Assembly (NCBI GenBank): GCA_003645385.1
Contig: QNEY01000038.1
Location: forward strand, 1 to 10,289
Source: Gammaproteobacteria bacterium
GTDB taxonomy: Bacteria > Pseudomonadota > Gammaproteobacteria > Nitrosococcales > Methylophagaceae
Direction: 5' to 3'
Length of the DNA: 10,289 nucleotides
The notes beneath the pieces were generated by a model. It did no database searches. It worked only from the letters and a program-made list of their open reading frames with translations, and was not told the DNA's origin. A program made the translations under genes and the position numbers. Below are positions 1 through 6,109 of the stretch, piece after piece. The first letter of the stretch is position 1. Every line of letters begins with the position of its first letter.

Positions 1-175
1 GAAGTTTGATCCGGTATCTGAAGAAGTGACCAATGGTGAAACAAAACGTCTTGGTTGTGGACTCGGTATACCCTTTGCCTTAAAGATAATAAAACAGCAT
101 GGTGGAAAGCTGGTTTATGATCCTGTGCCAGATGGAGGCACTAGCGTTAAAATTATTTTAATGATAGAGCCATAG
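1..175 (+). CDS. Sensor histidine kinase, C-terminal end (5' truncated by window)
   Basis: Reading from base 2, an open frame of 57 codons ends at TAG 173-175. It carries the G2 box of a HATPase_c domain (GLGIPFALKIIKQHGG), followed by the final strand pattern GGTSVKIIL, which is where histidine kinase ATP-binding domains normally end. The missing part lies upstream of the window, so the sensor domain, the H-box and the signal it detects cannot be read. The stop codon is 29 bases before the start of the NtrC-type response regulator on the same strand, so this is most likely its cognate kinase: it would autophosphorylate with ATP and pass the phosphate to Asp52 of the regulator. The domain call is firm; the pairing is inferred from adjacency. 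Confidence 0.85.
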   Translation, partial: KFDPVSEEVTNGETKRLGCGLGIPFALKIIKQHGGKLVYDPVPDGGTSVKIILMIEP

Positions 176-204
176 AACATGCTGGTGATATGAGGAATTA
201 ATTT

Positions 205-1599
205 ATGGTAGATGTACTGTTAGTTGAGGATGAAACATTATTTGCAAAATCGGTATTGAGGCGTCTGCAACGAGATGGCTATGAGGGGGAAATTGTTGAA
301 ACTGTTGCTGAAGCTAGGCACTCACTCAATAAAGACCTACCTGATATTTTATTGCTGGATGTTCGGTTACCTGATGGCAATGGTCTTGATTTGTTGGCAG
401 AACTTCGTGCACGTGATGATAATGAAGGGAAAAAATTACCTGTAGTTGTTATGACAGCATATGGCGAACTAGATGATGCTATTTCAGCGATGAAGTTAGG
501 CGCAACTGACTATCTAAAAAAACCTGTTGATCTAGATGAGTTGGTGTTGACCCTATCTAAAGTCATGGCAACGCAACAACTCAACCAGCAGTTGAGTTAT
601 TCACAAGTCCGTGACCGACATGTACTGGATAAAATCGAGATGATTGGTTCTAGTAAAGCAGTTAATGACATTCGTAATCAGATAAATCGAATTGCCCAGT
701 TAGTTGATCAAAGTACTGATAACCCCCCAGTGATTCTTATTCGAGGAGAAACTGGAACCGGTAAAGATGTGGTGGCCAGGCTATATCATCAAGCTGGAAG
801 TTGGCATAAAAAACCCTTTGTTCATGTAGATTGTGCTTCATTACCCAGTGAGTTGATTGAAGCAGAACTATTTGGTTATGAACGTGGTGCCTTCACCAAT
901 GCACATCAAGCCAAGGCAGGTTTAATAGAGGTGGCTGAAGATGGGATATTATTTCTGGATGAAGTGGGTGAGTTGCCATTGGCATTGCAAGCTAAGCTGT
1001 TAAATGTTCTGGAACGTCGTGTGGTAAGGCGATTGGGATCAACTAAAGAACACTCTGTCTCTGCCAGATTTGTGGCGGCAACAAATCGTAATCTCAGAGA
1101 AATGGTTTCGAAAGGCACATTTCGTTCAGATCTATTTTATCGCTTAAATATATTAGAATTGGTTCTGACACCATTATCTGAACGTAAGGAAGATATTCCA
1201 GTATTAACAAAATACTTTGTTGAAAAGATGGCACGAAGGTATGATTTAAGTACACCCATATTAAGTACAGATGCATTACAGCTCATGCAACAACATCCAT
1301 GGCAAGGAAACATAAGGGAACTACAACATATCCTAGAACGAGCAGTGATGATGTGTCAGCAGGGCCAGATTAGAGCTGATGACTTAATGTTGCAGCACTC
1401 ATCCTTATCAGAGCCTGATGATATGCAGGTATCAAAGATTCAATTCGAAACCTTAGCGGACATGAAGTTGGAAGAGGTAGAAAAGTTTTTGATTGAACAG
1501 TCATTAAAACGCACTGCAGGTAATGTCTCCAGATCAGCCAGAGAGTTGGGATTAACACGGATGGCAATGCGTTACCGAATGGAAAAATATCTACTCTAA
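205..1599 (+). CDS. NtrC-family sigma-54-dependent response regulator with GAFTNA variant
   Basis: A 464-residue protein with three domains. The receiver (about 1-120) has the acidic pair Glu8-Asp9, phosphoacceptor Asp52, Thr84 and Lys106. The AAA+ sigma-54 activator domain (about 145-385) has Walker A GETGTGKD 181-188, Walker B ILFLDE 248-253, sensor I ATNRN 292-296, the FRSDLFYRLN arginine-finger segment 306-315 and WQGNIREL 366-373. A Fis-type helix-turn-helix ends the protein (about 422-464, core RTAGNVSRSARELGLTR). Phosphorylated relatives form hexamers that remodel sigma-54 RNA polymerase. The loop that touches sigma-54 reads GAFTNA (228-233) rather than the consensus GAFTGA. The ATG is preceded by AGGA (193-196), 8 bases away. 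It follows a histidine kinase and converges on sspB across only 23 bases. An informal scan found no clear -24/-12 promoter in the window, so the target genes are unknown. Family assignment is firm; a specific name (ntrC, atoC or similar) is not justified. Confidence 0.95.
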   Translation: MVDVLLVEDETLFAKSVLRRLQRDGYEGEIVETVAEARHSLNKDLPDILLLDVRLPDGNGLDLLAELRARDDNEGKKLPVVVMTAYGELDDAISAMKLGATDYLKKPVDLDELVLTLSKVMATQQLNQQLSYSQVRDRHVLDKIEMIGSSKAVNDIRNQINRIAQLVDQSTDNPPVILIRGETGTGKDVVARLYHQAGSWHKKPFVHVDCASLPSELIEAELFGYERGAFTNAHQAKAGLIEVAEDGILFLDEVGELPLALQAKLLNVLERRVVRRLGSTKEHSVSARFVAATNRNLREMVSKGTFRSDLFYRLNILELVLTPLSERKEDIPVLTKYFVEKMARRYDLSTPILSTDALQLMQQHPWQGNIRELQHILERAVMMCQQGQIRADDLMLQHSSLSEPDDMQVSKIQFETLADMKLEEVEKFLIEQSLKRTAGNVSRSARELGLTRMAMRYRMEKYLL

Positions 1600-1622
1600 A
1601 TACGTTGGGGAATTTTTAACGA

Positions 1623-2003
1623 TTACTTAACGATTTTCAAGCCTGGTCGCTTTTGTTTTAGTGAGGAGGGCTTAGTCGGTGACGGCGGCGATATTTCATC
1701 ATCAGTAAAGAACATCCCCTCATTATTTTCTTTTCCGTAAATGGCTAAAACAGCAATGATTGGGATAAATAATTCCATTTGTTTGCCAGAAAAACGTGCA
1801 GAAAAACTAATCCATTCATTGTCAGCATGAAAATTGTTGACTGCATCAGGATCAATATTGAGCACTATTTTACCATCATTAATATACTCGATAGGCACTT
1901 GTACACCATCTAAAGTAGCATTAACCAATAAGTATGGTGTGACCTGGTTATCCTGTAACCATTGGTAGATCGCTCTGATCAGATAGGGCTTTTGTGAAGT
2001 CAT
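1623..2003 (-). CDS. sspB: ClpXP protease specificity-enhancing factor SspB
   Basis: This 126-residue protein matches SspB, the adaptor that binds the ssrA tag on proteins released from stalled ribosomes and delivers them to ClpXP. The N-terminal segment KPYLIRAIYQWL, the core TPYLLVNAT and the strand FSARFSGKQMELFIP are typical of the substrate-binding domain (about 1-100). A flexible Pro/Ser/Lys-rich linker (about 104-118) leads to the C-terminal RPGLKIVK (119-126), which corresponds to the short ClpX-binding tail of the family. Length is a little below that of E. coli SspB, mainly in the linker. The ATG lies 12 bases after the sspA stop, and no good Shine-Dalgarno sequence is visible, so its translation may depend on that of sspA. 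The gene converges on the response regulator, with no recognisable terminator between them. Cytoplasmic. Confidence 0.96.
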   Translation of the reverse strand: MTSQKPYLIRAIYQWLQDNQVTPYLLVNATLDGVQVPIEYINDGKIVLNIDPDAVNNFHADNEWISFSARFSGKQMELFIPIIAVLAIYGKENNEGMFFTDDEISPPSPTKPSSLKQKRPGLKIVK

Positions 2004-2015
2004 AACAATAGCAGA

Positions 2016-2636
2016 CTAACGCATATCCCGTTCAATATCACTCAAACTAGCCTGAAAACTTTCCCTGGCAAAGATTCGCTCTGCATAATCTTCAACAGCT
2101 TTAGCTTTGGTTGGGAGCTTGATATTGAGCATTGGCAAGCGCCAAAGCAAAGGTGCCAAGCTACAATCTAAAAGAGAAAATTCATTGCTCATAAAATAAG
2201 GTGATGCTGCAAAAAGTGGTGCTAATACTGTCAGATCTTCTTGAACAGTTTTACGAGCCTTGGAAGTATTGCCTTTTTCTACACCTGTCAGTACATTCCA
2301 AAGTGCATACCAGTCTTTATCAATGCGATGCAACATAAGTCTTGCTTTAGCCCGATCGGCGGGATCTACAGGCATTAATGGTGGATGCAAGAAGCGTTCA
2401 TCAAAATAGTTAATAATGATATTGGAGTCGAATAACACCATATCACGATCTATGAGGGTTGGGCTGGCACCATAGGGATTGGCAGCGGCAACATCCTCTG
2501 GCCATTGTCCATCTATAATATCTTCAATATTAGCCGTAATATTTTTCTCATACATTACGATTCGAGTGCGATGACAGAACGGGCATGCAGGATCTGAATA
2601 AACAGTCATCATTGCGCGTCGGTTACTATTGACCAT
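2016..2636 (-). CDS. sspA: Stringent starvation protein A (RNA polymerase-associated, GST fold)
   Basis: A 206-residue protein with a thioredoxin-fold N-terminal domain (about 9-85) and an alpha-helical GST C-terminal domain. It shares the SspA landmarks HPPLMP (84-89), LHRIDKDWY (102-110), FSLLDCSLAPLLWRLP (153-168) and a C-terminal DIERDMR. SspA binds RNA polymerase in stationary phase and starvation, and in E. coli is needed for acid resistance and phage P1 late transcription. Two departures are visible: a CPFC motif (Cys18 and Cys21) where E. coli SspA has no cysteine pair, and Leu83 replacing the first proline of the PHP surface pocket. AGGAG at 2646-2650 supports the chosen ATG; the Met9-Met10 codons further in have no ribosome binding site. 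It is the first gene of an sspA-sspB pair downstream of petABC, separated from it by a strong hairpin, so it probably has its own promoter, although none is obvious. Confidence 0.95.
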   Translation of the reverse strand: MVNSNRRAMMTVYSDPACPFCHRTRIVMYEKNITANIEDIIDGQWPEDVAAANPYGASPTLIDRDMVLFDSNIIINYFDERFLHPPLMPVDPADRAKARLMLHRIDKDWYALWNVLTGVEKGNTSKARKTVQEDLTVLAPLFAASPYFMSNEFSLLDCSLAPLLWRLPMLNIKLPTKAKAVEDYAERIFARESFQASLSDIERDMR

Positions 2637-2645
2637 ATTGTGTTG

Positions 2646-2650
2646 CTCCT
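2646..2650 (-). promoter_or_regulatory. Ribosome binding site of sspA
   Basis: Read on the minus strand, AGGAG ends 9 bases before the ATG at 2636. It decides in favour of this start over the in-frame ATG-ATG pair eight codons downstream, which has no purine-rich sequence before it. Confidence 0.75.
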
Positions 2651-2701
2651 GTGAATGTCTGTTTTGATCTAAACATCCATCGGGTTAAATCTGTAGCTGA
2701 A

Positions 2702-2733
2702 ACAAAGAAAGGGAGCAGGCCCCCTTTCTTTGT
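2702..2733 (-). terminator. Intrinsic terminator-like hairpin after petC
   Basis: A perfect 12-bp inverted repeat (2702-2713 with 2722-2733) encloses an 8-base loop. On the minus strand the right arm is CCCTTTCTTTGT followed by TTC, so the pyrimidine tract lies mostly inside the stem rather than after it. It begins about 33 bases beyond the petC stop and sits before sspA, which suggests that it separates the bc1 operon from sspAB. Both orientations give a similar structure. Hairpin certain from sequence; terminator function inferred. Confidence 0.75.
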
Positions 2734-2766
2734 AATACAGTTAAATTTTTGTACCAAGATTTTAGT

Positions 2767-3480
2767 TTAGTGAATATCTTTCCAAAAAGCTTTCTTCATC
2801 GGATAAGCTACTAGGAAGAATAGGAAAAGATACAATAATACCCACTTGCCGAGAGCTAACCGCTGAATTTTTGAAGGCTCTCCAACATAGGCTAAAAAGT
2901 TTACCAAGTCAGCGATCATGACATTATATTCATAGTTGGACATGTCACCCTCAGTAGCATGCGTTAAATGATGTGTTTCAGCGTCAGCAGCCAGGTAGCC
3001 TTGTTGCTGCCACAATACATGAGGCATACCAACATCTTTAAAAGCAAGATTATTGGTTCCCATCGCTTTAGTATTATCCAAATAGAACGTGCGCAGATAG
3101 GTGTTTAACCAATCTGTACCTCTAGCACGTGAGATAACTGAAAGATCGGGAGGTGTGACACCAAACCATCTTTTAGCATCTTCAGCACGCATTGCAATTG
3201 TCATGGTGTCACCAATCTTTTCAGATGCAAACATCAAGTTTTCTTTAACCTGTTCTTCAGTCAGGCCAATATCTTTTGCCATCCGGTTATAACGCATAAA
3301 AGAGGCTGAATGACAGCTTAGACAATAGTTAACAAATGTTTTTGCGCCACGTTGTAGTGATGCTTTATCAGACAGATCAATTTCCACAGGATCAAGATGA
3401 ATTCCACCAGATGCAGCCATGACTTGAATTGATGTCAACGACATCAGGCTAATCAATAATGTAAGGACTATAGTTCTCAT
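2767..3480 (-). CDS. petC: Cytochrome c1, heme subunit of the cytochrome bc1 complex
   Basis: A 237-residue precursor. Residues 1-22 or 1-23 form a Sec signal peptide (hydrophobic core then VMAAS). The heme c attachment motif CLSCH is at 53-57 (Cys53, Cys56, axial His57), followed by SASFMRYNR as in the cytochrome c1 family. Other family blocks are TPPDLSVISRARG (109-121) and VGMPHVLW (150-157), whose Met152 is the likely second axial ligand. One transmembrane anchor (about 211-227) near the C-terminus is followed by a positively charged cytoplasmic end. The protein receives electrons from the Rieske centre and passes them to a soluble periplasmic carrier. Its ATG overlaps the petB stop in an ATGA, so translation is coupled and PetB and PetC are made together. 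The length is normal for a proteobacterial c1 with few insertions. Confidence 0.97.
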   Translation of the reverse strand: MRTIVLTLLISLMSLTSIQVMAASGGIHLDPVEIDLSDKASLQRGAKTFVNYCLSCHSASFMRYNRMAKDIGLTEEQVKENLMFASEKIGDTMTIAMRAEDAKRWFGVTPPDLSVISRARGTDWLNTYLRTFYLDNTKAMGTNNLAFKDVGMPHVLWQQQGYLAADAETHHLTHATEGDMSNYEYNVMIADLVNFLAYVGEPSKIQRLALGKWVLLYLFLFFLVAYPMKKAFWKDIH

Positions 3481-4694
3481 TTCATTGTCACCCTTTCTGG
3501 CACAGGTTTGTCTTTATCAATACTGGAATACCACGGCATCAGAATAAAGAATGCAAAATAAATTATTGAAAATATACGTGCCATATTTGTATACAGTGTT
3601 GTTGCTGGTTGGGTGCCCAGATAACCAAGAGCAAGGAAGCTGATGATAAATAATGTCAAAGCCCAACGGAAATAAGGACCACGATAGCGAATTGATTTCA
3701 CTGGACTACGGTCTAACCAAGGTAGCAAGAACAAGATTGCCTGGGCTCCACCCATTGCCATAACACCCATTAATTTATCTGGTACTGCACGTAAGATAGC
3801 GTAGAAGGGGGTGAAGTACCATAACGGCACAATATGTTCTGGTGTCTTAAGTGGATCAGCTGGTATGAAATTATCTTTTTCCAAGAACCAACCATCCATT
3901 TCTGGCATGTAGAATAATATCAAGGAGAAGATAAACAGGAATACAATTACGCCAACAATATCTTTCACAGAATAATATGGGTGGAACGGAATGCCATCGA
4001 CAGGAATGCCATTTTTGTCTTTATTTTTCTTTATTTCGACGCCATCAGGGTTGTTGGAACCGACTTCATGCAAAGCAATAATATGGGCAACAACAAGGCC
4101 AAGTAGGACTAATGGTACTGCAATGACATGAAAGGCAAAGAAACGGTTTAAGGTTGCATCAGCAACCACAAAGTCACCACGAATCCATAAGGCTAAGTCT
4201 TCACCAATGACAGGCAAGGCACCAAATAAAGAGATAATAACTTGTGCACCCCAGAATGACATTTGACCCCAAGGCAGTAAATAACCCATAAAGGCTTCAG
4301 CCATCAATGCTATGTAGATAAACATACCAAATATCCACACTAATTCACGAGGTTGTTTATATGAACCATAAATGAGGCCACGGAACATATGTAAGTAAAC
4401 AACAACAAAAAAGGCTGAAGCACCGGTAGAGTGCAGGTAACGAATCAACCAGCCCCATTCAACATCACGCATGATGTATTCAACAGAGGCAAATGCCAAT
4501 GCGGCATCAGGCTTGTAATTCATTGTCAGAAAAATACCAGTGACAATTTGGAGAACCAACACCAACATGGCTAAAGAGCCAAAGAAATACCAGAAATTAA
4601 AATTCTTTGGTGCGTAATACTTAGAAAGATGATCTTCCCACATTTTTGTGGCAGGAAAGCGAGCATCAACCCATCCCATCAGATTAGCAAACAT
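3477..4694 (-). CDS. petB: Cytochrome b of the cytochrome bc1 complex
   Basis: A 405-residue polytopic inner-membrane protein covering both the b6-like N-terminal half and the subunit IV-like C-terminal half. Four histidines bind the two b hemes: His88 and His102 on one helix, His189 and His204 on the other. The second pair has 14 residues between the ligands, against 13 in mitochondrial and Rhodobacter proteins as I recall them. HEVGSNNPDG (209-218) follows the second pair, as expected. The quinol-oxidation (Qo) loop reads PLWYFTPFYAILRA from residue 290, so the usual PEWY glutamate is replaced by leucine. The complex oxidises ubiquinol at Qo, reduces ubiquinone at Qi and moves protons to the periplasm. 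The petA stop and petB start share one base (TAATG), and petB overlaps petC by 4 bases. The start has the expected distance to WVDARFP. Confidence 0.98.
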   Translation of the reverse strand: MFANLMGWVDARFPATKMWEDHLSKYYAPKNFNFWYFFGSLAMLVLVLQIVTGIFLTMNYKPDAALAFASVEYIMRDVEWGWLIRYLHSTGASAFFVVVYLHMFRGLIYGSYKQPRELVWIFGMFIYIALMAEAFMGYLLPWGQMSFWGAQVIISLFGALPVIGEDLALWIRGDFVVADATLNRFFAFHVIAVPLVLLGLVVAHIIALHEVGSNNPDGVEIKKNKDKNGIPVDGIPFHPYYSVKDIVGVIVFLFIFSLILFYMPEMDGWFLEKDNFIPADPLKTPEHIVPLWYFTPFYAILRAVPDKLMGVMAMGGAQAILFLLPWLDRSPVKSIRYRGPYFRWALTLFIISFLALGYLGTQPATTLYTNMARIFSIIYFAFFILMPWYSSIDKDKPVPERVTMK

Positions 4695-5293
4695 TATGCG
4701 GCTCCTTGTGCATCTTCACCAACAACAATACGGTTATCGCCTTGGAAATAATAGGGTGGAACAACGAGGTTGGTTGGTGCCGGAACACCCTTGTATACAC
4801 GTCCTGCAAGGTCAAATTTAGAGCCATGACAAGGGCAGAAAAAGCCACCTTTCCAATCAGAACCTAGATCTTCCGGTGCCAATTCTGGGCGGTATGTAGG
4901 TGAGCAGCCTAAGTGGGTACAAACACCAACTAAAACAATAAGTTCATCACGAATTGATCGAGTCTCATTTACGCAGTACTCAGGTTGTTGACTAGCGACG
5001 CTGCTGCCAGGATCACGAAGTTGCTCATCAAGAGATGCAAGACTCTCTATTGTTGCAGTAGAACGGCGTACTATCCAGACCGGTTTGCCACGCCATTCAA
5101 CGGTCATTTGTTGACCAATTTCTAGCTTACTAATATCGACATCGATAGGGGCACCAGCAGCTTGTGCTTTTGCACTTGGCAACATGGATGTGACAAATGG
5201 TACGGCAACGGCGGCGGCGCCTGCACCTCCGACAACGACACTGGCTGCTGTAGTCAGAAATCGTCGTTTACTGTTATCAACAGTGCTAGACAT
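4694..5293 (-). CDS. petA: Ubiquinol-cytochrome c reductase iron-sulfur subunit (Rieske protein)
   Basis: A 199-residue protein. SKRRFLTTAA (8-17) is a twin-arginine motif followed by a hydrophobic Gly/Ala/Val stretch (about 16-36), the uncleaved Tat signal-anchor typical of Rieske subunits. The cluster-binding boxes are CTHLGC (125-130) and CPCHG (153-157): Cys125, His127, Cys153 and His156 should hold the 2Fe-2S cluster, and Cys130 with Cys155 should form the disulfide. GRVYKGVPAPTNLVVPPY (164-181) is the conserved proline loop region. The protein takes the first electron from ubiquinol at the Qo site and delivers it to cytochrome c1 by domain movement. GGGAG (minus strand, near 5305) precedes the ATG by about 11 bases. 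It is the first gene of petABC, just downstream of the cupredoxin terminator; I found no convincing promoter in 5294-5416. Confidence 0.98.
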   Translation of the reverse strand: MSSTVDNSKRRFLTTAASVVVGGAGAAAVAVPFVTSMLPSAKAQAAGAPIDVDISKLEIGQQMTVEWRGKPVWIVRRSTATIESLASLDEQLRDPGSSVASQQPEYCVNETRSIRDELIVLVGVCTHLGCSPTYRPELAPEDLGSDWKGGFFCPCHGSKFDLAGRVYKGVPAPTNLVVPPYYFQGDNRIVVGEDAQGAA

Positions 5294-5416
5294 TAGATGG
5301 ATTACTCCCAGCGGTAAATTGTAAAAAACCTTTTAATTAGACGCTTAAAAGAGCTGGTAATAGCTGCTTTGAGCGTAACAACCAAATAATTTTACCATAG
5401 CTGCTGACAGTTGGAT

Positions 5417-5447
5417 CAAAAAAGCCCACTTTTAGTGGGCTTTTTTG
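5417..5447 (-). terminator. Strong rho-independent terminator after the cupredoxin gene
   Basis: A perfect 14-bp inverted repeat (5417-5430 with 5434-5447) with a 3-base loop. The core is GCCCACT/AGTGGGC, flanked by six A on one side and six T on the other, so it forms a canonical intrinsic terminator on either strand. It starts 20 bases past the stop of the pseudoazurin-like gene and lies about 125 bases upstream of petA. It should separate the two transcripts, although both run in the same direction. Confidence 0.92.
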
Positions 5448-5466
5448 TTGAAAATAACCGACGAGA

Positions 5467-5913
5467 TTATTTTACAGCTTTTTGAGCTTTCTTAACCAAA
5501 CGTTTCAGTGCACCTTTTGGTTTGGTTGCTGCAATGGCTTCAAGATTTGTTGGTTCACCAACAATAATTACACCACCCATACCTGCACCCCAATGAGGGT
5601 CACATTTATATAGATATACACCTTCAACTGTTAATGGCTCTGTACCATAATTTTCACCCATTGCAGAAGTCCAACCTGTGGCACCTTCTGGGATATATTC
5701 AGTTTTGCTTTGGTCTTTATTAGTAAATACTGTGTTACTGATATGACCATTCATGTTTTCCCAAGAGACGGTGTCACCTGGTGCAATCTGGATTACCATA
5801 GGCTTGAATGCTGTAACTTGTGCTTGCACAACATGGTTTTCGGCCATAACTGCTGATGAGAAAAGAACGGATGCACCGATAAGTGCACTTGTAAGTGATT
5901 TGCCATACTTCAT
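5467..5913 (-). CDS. Pseudoazurin-like type 1 copper protein (cupredoxin)
   Basis: A 148-residue precursor with a Sec signal peptide (1-24, cleavage after AVMA). The mature part is a single cupredoxin domain: AFKPMVIQIAPGDTVSW (35-51) is the family's N-terminal strand pair. The type 1 copper ligands can be placed at His57 (in NGHIS), Cys104 (YKC), His107 (DPHW) and Met112 (GAGMGG). The Cys-x2-His-x4-Met spacing matches pseudoazurin and amicyanin-like proteins. Beyond the fold is a lysine-rich helical tail (about 131-148), in the place of the pseudoazurin C-terminal helices. Such proteins shuttle electrons in the periplasm, for example to nitrite or nitrous oxide reductase or to an oxidase. 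Its position next to petABC suggests it may take electrons from cytochrome c1, but that is inferred. GAGAGG at 5922-5927 supports the start. It has its own terminator and probably its own promoter, with a palindrome and repeats upstream. Confidence 0.9.
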   Translation of the reverse strand: MKYGKSLTSALIGASVLFSSAVMAENHVVQAQVTAFKPMVIQIAPGDTVSWENMNGHISNTVFTNKDQSKTEYIPEGATGWTSAMGENYGTEPLTVEGVYLYKCDPHWGAGMGGVIIVGEPTNLEAIAATKPKGALKRLVKKAQKAVK

Positions 5914-5976
5914 TGATATTGCCTCTCGATTTTTAAGTTATTTGCCCTAGTGCAGTTGTAGCTTGTCACAACGAAG

Positions 5977-5993
5977 CTGAACTGAACCTGAAC
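5977..5993. repeat. Three near-tandem CTGAAC copies upstream of the cupredoxin gene
   Basis: On the plus strand CTGAAC occurs at 5977-5982, 5982-5987 and 5988-5993, the first two sharing one base. The array lies 64-80 bases upstream of the cupredoxin ATG, next to the palindrome at 6001-6018. It might be a protein-binding site or chance; nothing else in the sequence decides this. Confidence 0.4.
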
Positions 5994-6000
5994 AGATTAG

Positions 6001-6018
6001 AGTGTATCTTTGTACACT
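6001..6018. promoter_or_regulatory. 18-bp palindrome, candidate operator for the cupredoxin gene
   Basis: AGTGTA and TACACT form perfect 6-bp arms around TCTTTG. The site lies about 88 bases upstream of the cupredoxin ATG and about 90 bases past the stop of the secreted-protein gene. The arm and spacer lengths suit a dimeric helix-turn-helix regulator. It has no following T-tract, so it does not look like a terminator. No clear promoter hexamers were found with it. Confidence 0.4.
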
Positions 6019-6109
6019 TATTGAATAACGGTTATATCCGCGTTCAGGCCTAATACTACCCTGAGAACAGGGGAAATGTCCAAAATTGTTGGAGATGAAG
6101 TGTGCTAGA

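Noticed and set aside
1600..1622. Terminator between the convergent response regulator and sspB
   Set aside because: The 23-base gap holds no inverted repeat or T-tract hairpin that I could find.
1616..1635. Direct repeat TTAACGATT twice with an 11-base period across the sspB stop
   Set aside because: Short, AT-rich, off by a non-multiple of three, and half of it is sspB coding sequence; most likely chance.
5349..5410. Two copies of ATAGCTGCT in the petA upstream region
   Set aside because: Only nine bases, asymmetric, about 39 bases apart and not linked to a promoter; too weak to call an operator.
6059..6072. Small hairpin CCCTG-AGAA-CAGGG after the secreted-protein gene
   Set aside because: Five-bp stem without a following T-tract on the minus strand; not convincing as a terminator.
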